IMG/VR virus record: IMGVR_UViG_3300028498_000006
Span: 1-29,360 of that record
Length of the DNA: 29,360 bases
Strand: one strand, 5' to 3'
Source: a virus
Part shown: in pieces, positions 6,818 to 14,377 of the stretch
Position numbering within the stretch: the first letter of the stretch is position 1
Layout: each line of letters starts with the position of its first letter
Notes under the pieces: generated by a model
What the model saw: the letters and a program-made list of their open reading frames with translations, nothing else
Databases searched by the model: none
Told to the model about the DNA's origin: nothing
Position numbers and translations under genes: made by a program

Positions 6818-7233
6818 AATTTCAAAGATTTTTATTCAACATGCAGATCGGGCAGTTATCAGTTGCTAAGTATGAGCGAGAAGATAGCTCCATAACCTTG
6901 ATGGTAGAGAGCGAAGGCGAGGCGGTGGATGGTTATGCTCAGCTAGATTTTGATAATCAAGACGCTTATATCGACTGGATAGATGGCTTGATTGGTAGTA
7001 GAGACGAAATAAGTGCTGATGCTGAGATTGTTCAAGATGTAATTAAAGTCATGAAAGACAGAGCATCACAAGCAGTTTATGATGACAGGTATTCGGAAAA
7101 ATCCACAAAAAAACTGGTGTCGTTCAACACTGAAAAGCACAGCGATCTACTCGAAGCTATTAAGTCGGATGAAATGAGCTTTAGCGAGCGCTGCAAAGAG
7201 TTATTGATTAAACATTATGAGCTTGATATCTAA
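6814..7233 (+). CDS. Hypothetical protein, third gene of the unit
   Basis: A 139-residue acidic protein, ATGA-coupled to the DUF1456-like gene. The N-terminal half is beta-rich (FNMQIGQLSVAKYER, DSSITLMVESEGE). The last about 45 residues (KLVSFNTEKHSDLLEAIKSD, then FSERCKELLIKHYE) have the beta-helix-helix look of a ribbon-helix-helix DNA-binding domain, which would make it a candidate for binding the upstream palindrome. That is inference only. Confidence 0.6.
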   Translation: MKFQRFLFNMQIGQLSVAKYEREDSSITLMVESEGEAVDGYAQLDFDNQDAYIDWIDGLIGSRDEISADAEIVQDVIKVMKDRASQAVYDDRYSEKSTKKLVSFNTEKHSDLLEAIKSDEMSFSERCKELLIKHYELDI

Positions 7234-7268
7234 TTGTACCTCTATTGAGTTTAGGATATGATGAATTG

Positions 7269-7331
7269 CCACTGCATAAGTGGTTTAGAAAATGCTTTAT
7301 TTGGTAATGATGTTTTTCACCGCATAGGTGG
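7269..7331 (+). repeat. Two similar small hairpins in tandem
   Basis: CCACT-GCATA-AGTGG (7269-7283) and CACC-GCATA-GGTG (7318-7330) share the loop GCATA and both run into GGTTTA. They follow the three-gene unit, before its main terminator. Neither has a full T tract. They may protect the mRNA end or be worn terminators. Confidence 0.45.
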
Positions 7332-7343
7332 TTTATTGAGAGA

Positions 7344-7367
7344 GCACGGTTAACGCCGTGTTTTTTT
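7344..7367 (+). terminator. Intrinsic terminator after the three-gene unit
   Basis: The stem CACGG (7345-7349) pairs with CCGTG (7356-7360) around loop TTAACG, followed by seven T (7361-7367). It closes the unit that starts at the 6096 promoter, isolating it from the late promoter just downstream. Confidence 0.8.
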
Positions 7368-7385
7368 ACGTCCAAAATTTAGCGC

Positions 7386-7414
7386 TTGACGTGGCTGCCA
7401 CCTTCCTATATATT
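7386..7414 (+). promoter_or_regulatory. Probable late promoter (pR'-like)
   Basis: TTGACG (7386-7391) and TATATT (7409-7414) with a 17-base spacer. A start near 7421 gives a short untranslated leader that meets a terminator ending at 7493. With Q encoded upstream, this is the arrangement of lambda pR' and tR'. Confidence 0.75.
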
Positions 7415-7462
7415 GATGTTATGCTGTGTTAAAGTAACGAATAAAGCAGCGTAAATAATTTT

Positions 7463-7493
7463 AAGTCCTATCTTCATTGATGGGGCTTTTTTT
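7463..7493 (+). terminator. tR'-like terminator in the late leader
   Basis: A 10-bp stem, AAGTCCTATC (7463-7472) with GATGGGGCTT (7479-7488), includes two G-T wobbles, with loop TTCATT and T tract to 7493. Located about 45-70 bases after the promoter start and before any gene, it would cut transcripts short until Q modifies RNA polymerase. Confidence 0.75.
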
Positions 7494-7520
7494 ATGCCTA
7501 AAATTTAGCAAGGGATTGCT

Positions 7521-7679
7521 ATGGACTACGAGCTAACCAACAAACAGCTTTATCATCGATGGGATGATACTGATAACGAGATTGCAAAGCTGTACTGGCT
7601 GACCAAGCTAAGAGACCGCGCTAATTGCAGGTATCGAGACGCTCAGTATTACGTTGACTTGATTGAAGCTACTAAATAA
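7521..7679 (+). CDS. Hypothetical small protein, first ORF of the late transcript
   Basis: A 52-residue ORF with AAGGGA 6 bases before its ATG. It is largely helical and charged: DYELTNKQLYHRWDDTDNE, then AKLYWLTKLRDRA, ending YYVDLIEATK. It lies between two terminators (7463-7493 and 7687-7716). No family recognised. Confidence 0.6.
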   Translation: MDYELTNKQLYHRWDDTDNEIAKLYWLTKLRDRANCRYRDAQYYVDLIEATK

Positions 7680-7686
7680 CCAGTTC

Positions 7687-7716
7687 GCCCTCACTTGATT
7701 GTGCAGGGCATTTTTT
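7687..7716 (+). terminator. Intrinsic terminator
   Basis: GCCCT (7687-7691) pairs with AGGGC (7705-7709), extended by CAC/GTG across one unpaired C, followed by six T (7711-7716). It separates the 52-residue ORF from the next cassette. Confidence 0.7.
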
Positions 7717-7737
7717 ATGCAAAAATAAGGTGCAATT

Positions 7738-7986
7738 ATGGCAACTACAACACAGATCACAGTAAACAGAGCATGGGTAAAGTTGTCAGATAGTGATTGC
7801 ACAGTACAAGCAAATAGCACTGATCAGTTTCAATTTGCAATTACAGCAACCGAGCCGACAACTGAGGCTGCATTACTCTTACGCATTAATGAGCCAGTTA
7901 ATTTGGCGTACAAGACAGCGGTTTGGTGTCGATTAACGTCAGGGTACACGCGAGCAAATGGTATTGCTGTTAACGTCATTAAGTGA
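7738..7986 (+). CDS. Small virion-type protein (decoration or fibre-associated), unassigned
   Basis: An 82-residue, beta-rich protein reading like small phage surface proteins: ATTTQITVNRAWVKLSDSDC, then a FAITATEPTTEAALLLRINE middle and VNLAYKTAVWCRL end. AAGGTG precedes the ATG. It heads a three-gene cassette with a LamG-like protein. The structural role is inferred from style and neighbours. Confidence 0.6.
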   Translation: MATTTQITVNRAWVKLSDSDCTVQANSTDQFQFAITATEPTTEAALLLRINEPVNLAYKTAVWCRLTSGYTRANGIAVNVIK

Positions 7987-7993
7987 GGTTGAT

Positions 7994-8698
7994 ATGCGAT
8001 ATTTTGGATTTGATAAACCCAGTTTTGCTTTTAAGACGTTTGGGTTTGGCAGTAGTGATGATGCCATCAAGGCGTTATTTGCAGGTGGTAAGCAAGGTAT
8101 ATGGTTAGACCCTAGCGACTTGTCAACGATGTTCAAAGATGCAGCAGGTACTCAACCAGTTACAACTGATGGCGACCCAGTAGGGTTAATTAGAGACAAG
8201 TCGGGTAATGGTTATCATGCTACGCAGTCAGTTAGTGCAGCAAGACCTACTTATCGTACTGATGGGGTTTTACGTTGGTTAGAGTTTGATGGTGCTGATG
8301 ACTACCTTACTACAATGTATACACCTGCCTCGGATTGGTCATCGGGAGTGGGCTTGGTAGTTAAGAGGAACGCTGGTTTTATATTTGAGAGTAACCCTTC
8401 TGCTGCTAACAACTACTTAGCTGCTAGTACAAGTAATGTGAGCGTATTTTCAGCACCTGATGGTTATGGTAGCGCACTCGTTTTTACCTTAAATAATCCA
8501 TTTGTTTACACTACTAGCGTGGTTGGTGACAATATAGGTTCATACCCCATGTCTATTGGAGCAAGATATACAGATACGATTAGTTCTTATCGTGTAAATG
8601 TAGATATTTATGGCTTAGTAGTTTTAGATATTGTTACGACAAGTGACTTAAATAATATCAATAAGCACCTAGCAAAAAAATCAGGAGTTACGTTATGA
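7994..8698 (+). CDS. LamG/concanavalin-like fold phage structural protein
   Basis: A 234-residue product. The segment GGKQGIWLDPSDLSTMFKDA, then GDPVGLIRDKSGNGYHATQS, then WLEFDGADDYLTT is a pattern I associate with LamG-like jelly-roll modules of phage virion proteins (DPSDLSTLF, DKSGNGxHA, FDGxDD). The remainder is beta-rich. Such domains often bind carbohydrate or cap virions. ATG 7994 (with TGAGG upstream) is chosen over a longer frame that overlaps the previous gene. The end overlaps the next start (ATGA). Confidence 0.7.
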   Translation: MRYFGFDKPSFAFKTFGFGSSDDAIKALFAGGKQGIWLDPSDLSTMFKDAAGTQPVTTDGDPVGLIRDKSGNGYHATQSVSAARPTYRTDGVLRWLEFDGADDYLTTMYTPASDWSSGVGLVVKRNAGFIFESNPSAANNYLAASTSNVSVFSAPDGYGSALVFTLNNPFVYTTSVVGDNIGSYPMSIGARYTDTISSYRVNVDIYGLVVLDIVTTSDLNNINKHLAKKSGVTL

Positions 8699-9087
8699 GC
8701 CAATACACGCATAGAATGACTCTTGTTGTACCTGAATCTTTAATGAGCCAAGCTAATCAGTTAGCGTTAATCGCTGGTGAGTCTCCTGATGACGTGCATA
8801 CATTTACACAAGCAAACCACCAAGACGCAGACCGCAATCTGTACGATGTTTGCTCGACAGTCATTAAGCCGATTGTGTTATCACTACTCAATACACCACT
8901 TGCTGATAGTCCGTTACAAGCTGAGGGTGCTGACGTATCTTTAGCACAGCAAGCGATGGATAAAGTGATTATGTATGAGCAGGGTGTAACTATCACATCA
9001 GAGCATATTTACATAGGGATTGATATTGACCCGTTTGATATGTTTGAGCAGCTTGGTTTAACAATGATCGAAACACAGCCCTCTTAA
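8695..9087 (+). CDS. Hypothetical protein, last gene of the cassette
   Basis: A 130-residue protein, ATGA-coupled to the LamG-like gene: SQYTHRMTLVVPESLMSQAN at the start, a helical middle, and IYIGIDIDPFDMFEQLGL near the end. It resembles small phage proteins that accompany LamG-like ones, but I cannot name a family. Its stop codon lies inside the loop of the following terminator. Confidence 0.6.
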   Translation: MSQYTHRMTLVVPESLMSQANQLALIAGESPDDVHTFTQANHQDADRNLYDVCSTVIKPIVLSLLNTPLADSPLQAEGADVSLAQQAMDKVIMYEQGVTITSEHIYIGIDIDPFDMFEQLGLTMIETQPS

Positions 9088-9100
9088 TTGAGGGTTTTTT
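9079..9100 (+). terminator. Intrinsic terminator with the stop codon in its loop
   Basis: CCCTC (9079-9083) pairs with GAGGG (9090-9094), loop TTAATT, then six T (9095-9100). The upstream gene's TAA (9085-9087) is in the loop, so a ribosome ending translation covers the stem. It precedes the packaging genes. Confidence 0.75.
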
Positions 9101-9115
9101 ACGTCAGGAGGGCGT

Positions 9116-9610
9116 ATGAGTAATGATGTGCCTGAGGGCGTAGAAGTAGACAAAGGCGGTAGACCTACAATCTACAGTGAAGAATTAGCACAAGTAATAT
9201 GTGAGTCGCTAATGGTTGGTATGTCTTTACGTAAGATATGCCAGCTTGATGATATGCCAGCTATATCTACTGTAATGCAATGGTTAGCTAGTGGCAAAGA
9301 CGGGTTTATGGAACAGTACGCACACGCGAGACAAGTGCAAGCTGAATACCTGCTTGATGAGATGATTGATATTGCTGATGATTCATCAAAGGATTATGTG
9401 ATTGTCGATGGTCAAGAGCGATTGGATCAAGAGCACATACAAAGAGCCAGATTGCGAATTGACACACGCAAGTGGAATATTGAGAAGTTAGCGCCTAAGC
9501 GTTATGGAGCTAAACAACAAATCGAGAGCAATGTAAACCTAAGCGTTAATAACTTGACTGACGATGAGTTAGACGCACAAATTGCGGCGCTAAACAATGA
9601 CAACTCGTGA
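9116..9610 (+). CDS. Terminase small subunit (Sf6-like)
   Basis: A 164-residue protein. An N-terminal DNA-binding region follows GGRPTIYSEELAQVICESL: a helix-turn-helix, GMSLRKICQLDDMPAISTVM (36-55), then a central oligomerising helical region (ARQVQAEYLLDEMIDIADDS) and a C-terminal tail TDDELDAQIAALNN. It forms the ring that recognises the packaging start and engages the large subunit encoded next. CAGGAGGGCG precedes the ATG at ideal spacing. It overlaps the large-subunit gene by 14 bases. Confidence 0.85.
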   Translation: MSNDVPEGVEVDKGGRPTIYSEELAQVICESLMVGMSLRKICQLDDMPAISTVMQWLASGKDGFMEQYAHARQVQAEYLLDEMIDIADDSSKDYVIVDGQERLDQEHIQRARLRIDTRKWNIEKLAPKRYGAKQQIESNVNLSVNNLTDDELDAQIAALNNDNS

Positions 9611-11048
9611 TGACAAACTAAAGCTCATTAACCTGCTGAAAGAAAAACGACGCAGAGAGCATGTGTATCGCTACAAGACATTCGGTGAAAGGTTGTATCC
9701 AATTCAGCAAGAGATGCTGCAATGCACTAAGAATTACACTCAAGTTTGTTTGATGGCTGCCAACCGAGTTGGTAAGACCATGACAGGTACATACATTGAT
9801 GCTATTCACGCATTAGGTCAGTACCCTGATTGGTGGGACGGCCATACATTCGACCATGCACCGCTATTGTGGCTGCTTGGTTATTCAGGTGAGAAATGCC
9901 GCGACCTTTTGCAGAAACCTATTTTCGGTATTCGCAGAGAGAATGAGTGGATAGGCGGCTTGATTCCACCTGAGTACATATTAGACCATGAGTCTATGAC
10001 CGGAACGCCTAATGCCATGCGTACTGTGTACGTGAGACATGGTGGTGGTGGTGACGTTCAGCATCAAACCGCAGCCGTTCAGCTTTGGTCATACAGTCAA
10101 GGACAACACGCCTTAATGGGAGATAACGTTGATTGGTTTCATATCGACGAAGAACCAAAAGACCCTAATATTTATCCGCAGGTGTTAACTCGTACAGCAA
10201 CGGGTGACAACGGTAAAGGTGGTCGAGGCATCTTGACGTTTACGCCTGAGAATGGTCGTACCGACTTGGTTATTCAGTTTATGGATAATCCTGCTGATGG
10301 ACAAATCATGCTGAATGCTGGTTGGGATGATGCGCCACATTTGGATGAGCGAACCAAGAAGACATTACTCGAATCATTCCCAGCTCACCAACGCGATATG
10401 CGTACTAAGGGTATCCCAATGTTAGGTCATGGACGTATTTATGATTTAGGTGAGGAGTTTGTCACTTGTGATCCGTTTGAAATACCTAATCAGTTTATGC
10501 TTATCAATGGCATGGATTTCGGTTGGGATCACCCACAGGCACAAGTACAGTTAGCTATCGACCTTGAGAACGATATTATTTATGTCACTCATGCTTGGAA
10601 GCAAAGACAAGTTACACCAAGCGAAGCATGGACGGCAACCAAGAAATGGGCTGATGGTGTTCCGACTGCATGGCCTTTAGATGGATTGCAGTCTGAGAAA
10701 AGCTCAGGTAATCAGCAAAAGAAGTCTTACGATGATGTTGGGTTTAACTTGCTTCCTACTTATGCCAAGTGGTCTGACAACACAAACGGTGTGGAGATTG
10801 GTTTGCTTGAGATATTACTGCTAATGAAAAGCGGTAAGTTCAAAGTATTCAATACGCTTAGAGATTGGCTCAATGAGTTCTTGCAGTACCATCGTGACGA
10901 CAAAGGCAAGATTGTCAAGACTGGTGACGACTTATTGGATGCTACACGTTACGCATACATGATGCGGAATCATGCTATCCAGAAAGGATTGATTGGTGAG
11001 CCAGAACCTGAGCAAGCACCTATCCCTAGAATCACAACCTATTGGTAA
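9597..11048 (+). CDS. Terminase large subunit (packaging ATPase-nuclease)
   Basis: A 483-residue protein. Walker A is ANRVGKT (55-61). Walker B is WFHIDEEP (180-187, D184 and E185), with the coupling motif LTFTPENG (213-220). The C-terminal RNase H-like nuclease shows GMDFGWDH (305-312, Asp 307), LDG (361-363, Asp 362) and DDLLDATRYAY (444-454). Length and motifs suit P22/Sf6-type headful terminases. It pumps DNA into the procapsid through the portal encoded next and cuts it. No missing motif is seen. Confidence 0.92.
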   Translation: MTTRDDKLKLINLLKEKRRREHVYRYKTFGERLYPIQQEMLQCTKNYTQVCLMAANRVGKTMTGTYIDAIHALGQYPDWWDGHTFDHAPLLWLLGYSGEKCRDLLQKPIFGIRRENEWIGGLIPPEYILDHESMTGTPNAMRTVYVRHGGGGDVQHQTAAVQLWSYSQGQHALMGDNVDWFHIDEEPKDPNIYPQVLTRTATGDNGKGGRGILTFTPENGRTDLVIQFMDNPADGQIMLNAGWDDAPHLDERTKKTLLESFPAHQRDMRTKGIPMLGHGRIYDLGEEFVTCDPFEIPNQFMLINGMDFGWDHPQAQVQLAIDLENDIIYVTHAWKQRQVTPSEAWTATKKWADGVPTAWPLDGLQSEKSSGNQQKKSYDDVGFNLLPTYAKWSDNTNGVEIGLLEILLLMKSGKFKVFNTLRDWLNEFLQYHRDDKGKIVKTGDDLLDATRYAYMMRNHAIQKGLIGEPEPEQAPIPRITTYW

Positions 11049-11054
11049 TAAACT

Positions 11055-13217
11055 ATGAGCAAGCAAAACGAGACATTGCATAAACGCTTGCTTGAGCGTA
11101 TCGATGCAGACTATGACCAATCGCACGACAACCAACGCCAGTCCTATGATGACAGGCGTTTTTGTTTTGTACAGGGCGCACAGTGGGACGGTGATATTGG
11201 CAGACAGTTTGAAGGTCGTCCAAAGTTTGAGTTTAACAAGATTCAGCTATCAGTCATTCGTATTTACAATGAATGGGCAAAGAACCGCTTCACAGTCGAA
11301 TTTAGACCACAGAACAATGCAGCTGATACAGATACAGCCGACAACTTGCAAGAGCTGTTCAGAGCTGATGAGCGCGATAGTAATGCTGATGAGGCTTACT
11401 CTACTGCGTTCATGGAAGGCATCAGTGGCGGTATCGGTGCGATCATGCTTGAAGCCAAGTATGACGATGAAGATGGTGATGACGACGAATATCAACGTAT
11501 TCGTATCAAGCCCATATTTGAAGCTGACACGATGGTCTATTGGGATAGTAACGCACGACGCTATGACAAGGCAGACGCTAAGCATGTGACTATCGTTACG
11601 TCGATGAGCAAGGCGCAATTCAAGTCTAAGTATAACAAAGAGCCTGCGAGCTTTGATGACTTACAAGGCTATCGCTTTGATTGGCGTGATGGTGACAACG
11701 TACGAGTCGCTGAGCACTTTGAGTTGACAACAAAGCAGGTTGAAGTCACTAAGCTGTCACACCCCGAAGGTGGCGAACCGGTCAAGCTCTACGAAGATGA
11801 TGAAGATTACGATCAACAGCTAGACACTTACGTGGTGCAAGGCTATGAGATTGATTTTGTTAAGAAGGTTAAGCGTAAAGAGGTCAAAGGTTATGTATTG
11901 AGTGGTAATGAGATTGTCGAAAAGCTAGGTGTGATTGCTGGTGAGTATCTGCCAGTAGCACCGTTTTATGGCAAGCGCATGTACGTCAGTGGTCGTGAGG
12001 TCACGCAAGGTCATGTGGGGCTTTCTCGCGATGCTCAAATAGCATTTAACTTGAAGATGTCAGGCTTGATTGATTTGGCGAGCCGTCCGCAAGATGAAAC
12101 GCCTATCTTTACGCCAGCGCAAGTTAAAGGGCACGAGCAGCAATGGGCGAGCAAAGAGGTTGAACGCAAGCCGTACTTAACAATTAACCCAACCAAAGAT
12201 GCTAATGGTCAGCTGGTCGCAGTCGGGCCACAAGCCTACACTAAAGCACCAGTTATCCCGCAAGCTATGGGCGCATTGATTGAGTCTAGCGGTGCGCTCA
12301 TTGGTGAATTGACAGGCAATCAATCGAATGGTGAGCAGTTAGTAAGCAACGTATCTACCGAAGCGGTGGAAATGGTACAAGATAAGGTTGATGCTCAGGC
12401 ATATATCTATCTTGATAACTTTAGTAAGACCATTGCACACGTTGGTCGCATTTGGTTATCGATGGCACAGGTTGTCTATGATGAAGAAAACCGCGAAATG
12501 TCAGGCGTTAGTCATGATGATTCTGATAGCAAGGTTGTTATCAATAAGCCCACTATCAAAGATGGTCAGCTTGCATACGAAAACGATATGCAGGGCGGTA
12601 AGTACAAAGTAACGGTTGATATCGGTGAAGCGTTTAGCACACAGCGTGATAAGACAATCAAGCGTCTGCTTAACTTGGTGCCAATGGTTCAAGACCCACA
12701 GATGCAATCGGCGCTACTCAATACCATCTTGGCTAATCAAGACGGTGAGGGTATGCACGACTTGGCGAAGTTTGCTCGTAAGAACAACATCAACATGGGG
12801 ATTACCGAGCCTGATGAGCAAGAAGCTAAAGAGATGGAAGCTGCGCAACAAGCATCTGCTAATCAGCCGCCTGATGCACAGACGCAGTATTTCGAGGCAG
12901 AAGCAGCGAAAGCACTTGCGGGTGCAGAGAAAGCGAAAGCTGACACACAGAAAACGATTGCTGAGACTGACGAGACACGCGCCACGACTGCTCAAAAGTT
13001 ATTTGAAATTGAACAGTCTCAACGTGAGGCTCAACAGCAGACACAGCAAACTTTGCAAGAGCTTATGCAGATGATGACTCTTATGACGCAATCACAAGCG
13101 CAGAGTGAGCAGCAGATTGAGCAAGAGGTTACGCCACAGCCTGAACCTGACCCACAGCAGATGGCGCAAATGATGGAAGGTATGCCTGATGGTATGCCGC
13201 CGATGGAGGGTATGTGA
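11055..13217 (+). CDS. Portal protein (P22 gp1-like)
   Basis: A 720-residue protein, very close to the P22 portal's length (about 725). N-terminal DYDQSHDNQRQSYDDRRFCF and VQGAQWDGDIG, and later LIESSGALIGELTGNQSNGE and MVQDKVDAQAYIYLDNFSKT, are typical of this family. The last about 130 residues are a long Ala/Gln/Glu-rich helix (EAEAAKALAGAEKAKADTQK, then QQQTQQTLQELMQMM), corresponding to the P22 portal's helical barrel that extends into the capsid. The end PDGMPPMEGM is Met/Pro-rich. It forms the dodecameric DNA gate. Confidence 0.9.
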   Translation: MSKQNETLHKRLLERIDADYDQSHDNQRQSYDDRRFCFVQGAQWDGDIGRQFEGRPKFEFNKIQLSVIRIYNEWAKNRFTVEFRPQNNAADTDTADNLQELFRADERDSNADEAYSTAFMEGISGGIGAIMLEAKYDDEDGDDDEYQRIRIKPIFEADTMVYWDSNARRYDKADAKHVTIVTSMSKAQFKSKYNKEPASFDDLQGYRFDWRDGDNVRVAEHFELTTKQVEVTKLSHPEGGEPVKLYEDDEDYDQQLDTYVVQGYEIDFVKKVKRKEVKGYVLSGNEIVEKLGVIAGEYLPVAPFYGKRMYVSGREVTQGHVGLSRDAQIAFNLKMSGLIDLASRPQDETPIFTPAQVKGHEQQWASKEVERKPYLTINPTKDANGQLVAVGPQAYTKAPVIPQAMGALIESSGALIGELTGNQSNGEQLVSNVSTEAVEMVQDKVDAQAYIYLDNFSKTIAHVGRIWLSMAQVVYDEENREMSGVSHDDSDSKVVINKPTIKDGQLAYENDMQGGKYKVTVDIGEAFSTQRDKTIKRLLNLVPMVQDPQMQSALLNTILANQDGEGMHDLAKFARKNNINMGITEPDEQEAKEMEAAQQASANQPPDAQTQYFEAEAAKALAGAEKAKADTQKTIAETDETRATTAQKLFEIEQSQREAQQQTQQTLQELMQMMTLMTQSQAQSEQQIEQEVTPQPEPDPQQMAQMMEGMPDGMPPMEGM

Positions 13218-13342
13218 TGCAGATCAACAAAGAGAAGTTGTACTGGTTTGTACTCCTACCTTTGTTTGTGATCATCATGACGTTTGCAAATACCGAAAAG
13301 ATGGAGTTGCTAAATGAAACTAATCCTGCTGCTACTCGCTGA
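13217..13342 (+). CDS. Small single-span membrane protein
   Basis: A 41-residue ORF, coupled to the portal stop by TGATG. One hydrophobic segment, LYWFVLLPLFVIIMTFA (residues 8-24), follows a short basic N-terminus. No family can be named from so short a sequence. Its placement inside the head operon is unusual; it could be a small pinholin-like or accessory protein. Confidence 0.55.
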   Translation: MQINKEKLYWFVLLPLFVIIMTFANTEKMELLNETNPAATR

Positions 13343-13412
13343 ACGCTTCCTAATCTACATGGACAAGAAAATCAAAGCTAGTGACGAGAAGTTATTTAGT
13401 GAGGATGATTAG
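13314..13412 (+). CDS. Small ORF with a hydrophobic N-terminus
   Basis: A 32-residue ORF, MKLILLLLAERFLIYMDKKI then KASDEKLFSEDD, overlapping the preceding ORF by 29 bases in another frame, with TGGAG about 8 bases upstream. The hydrophobic start and charged tail suggest a membrane-attached peptide. The stop codon is within the 5' stem of the next terminator. Expression is uncertain. Confidence 0.5.
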   Translation: MKLILLLLAERFLIYMDKKIKASDEKLFSEDD

Positions 13413-13435
13413 CCACTTTAACGAGTGGCTTTTTT
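13411..13435 (+). terminator. Intrinsic terminator before the scaffold gene
   Basis: A perfect 7-bp stem AGCCACT (13411-13417) / AGTGGCT (13424-13430) with loop TTAACG and six T (13430-13435). The loop equals that of the terminator at 7344. In a Q-modified transcript it would be read through, possibly setting head-protein ratios. Confidence 0.75.
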
Positions 13436-13489
13436 ATTGCCTAAATTTTAACAACAGCTACCAGATGCTTAATCTGAGGAGATACCAAC

Positions 13490-14359
13490 GTGAGCGACAT
13501 TTTAGACGACAACGAAGATTATCAAGAAGATACCGAGCAAGTCGAAGATAACGAGGTTATTGATGATGAGCAGGATATTGATGATAGTCAAGACGGTGAG
13601 CAAGACGATGATACCGAGCAGAACGATAGCACAGATGATGATGTGCTTGACTTTAGCTTTGATGATGATGGTGAAGACAAAGACCCATACATTGGTCAAG
13701 AGGCTCCTGCATGGGTTAAAGAGACACGCGAAAAGTATCGCGAGGCTCAACGCGAAAACCGTAAGTTAAAGCAGCAGCTCGAACAGCGAAGCGGTCAACC
13801 TGAGCAACAAGCGTTACGCGAGAAGCCAACCGCTGAGGCTCATGAGTACGACACTGATGCATACGAAGCTGATTATGAAGCATGGTTAGTTGAGAAGCAG
13901 CAGTACGAAGCTAAAGCACAAGCTGAGCGACAAAAGTATCAGCACTATGACGAGCGTTACAAGTCATCGGTCGATGCGGTACGCGCAAAGGTAGCGGATT
14001 ACGATGAGATTGAGCAATCCATTGTTGAGACTGTGCCACCACAGCGCCAAGCGTTGATTAAGATGCTAGTCGATGACCCAGCACGAATGGTCGTTGCACT
14101 TGGCAAGTCACCAGCACAACTGGAAAAGCTATTAGGGCTTGATGATATCCAGTTTGCCAAACAAATCGTCTTAATGGAGCAGCAAATGTCGTCCAAAACA
14201 AAATCACGCAATCCAAACAAACCTAAGCCGAAAACGCATGAGCTAGAAGGTGCAGCAGGTGGTGCTGATACTCAACTGGCTAAGCTTGAAGCAGAGGCGG
14301 ACAAAACAGGCGATCGCTCAGCGGTTGCAGCATACAAACGAAAAATGCGAAACAAATAA
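13490..14359 (+). CDS. Scaffolding protein (P22 gp8-like)
   Basis: A 289-residue protein, near P22 gp8's 303. The first about 65 residues are extremely acidic (repeated DD/DE). A long helical stretch, REKYREAQRENRKLKQQLEQ (79-98), continues to about 170. The C-terminus is basic, ending RSAVAAYKRKMRNK, matching the P22 scaffold's coat-binding helix-turn-helix. It guides coat assembly and then leaves the procapsid. Position between portal and coat is as in P22. Confidence 0.85.
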   Translation: MSDILDDNEDYQEDTEQVEDNEVIDDEQDIDDSQDGEQDDDTEQNDSTDDDVLDFSFDDDGEDKDPYIGQEAPAWVKETREKYREAQRENRKLKQQLEQRSGQPEQQALREKPTAEAHEYDTDAYEADYEAWLVEKQQYEAKAQAERQKYQHYDERYKSSVDAVRAKVADYDEIEQSIVETVPPQRQALIKMLVDDPARMVVALGKSPAQLEKLLGLDDIQFAKQIVLMEQQMSSKTKSRNPNKPKPKTHELEGAAGGADTQLAKLEAEADKTGDRSAVAAYKRKMRNK

Positions 14360-14377
14360 CTTTTAAAGGAGCCTCAA

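Noticed and set aside
11250-11618. Minus-strand ORF of 122 codons inside the portal gene
   Set aside because: It lies wholly opposite a well-identified gene, has no ribosome-binding logic or neighbours, and its composition is that of an antisense frame.
12616-13074. Plus-strand ORF of 152 codons within the portal gene in another frame
   Set aside because: Arg/Lys/Leu-rich alternative frame of the portal's long helix; no start signals.
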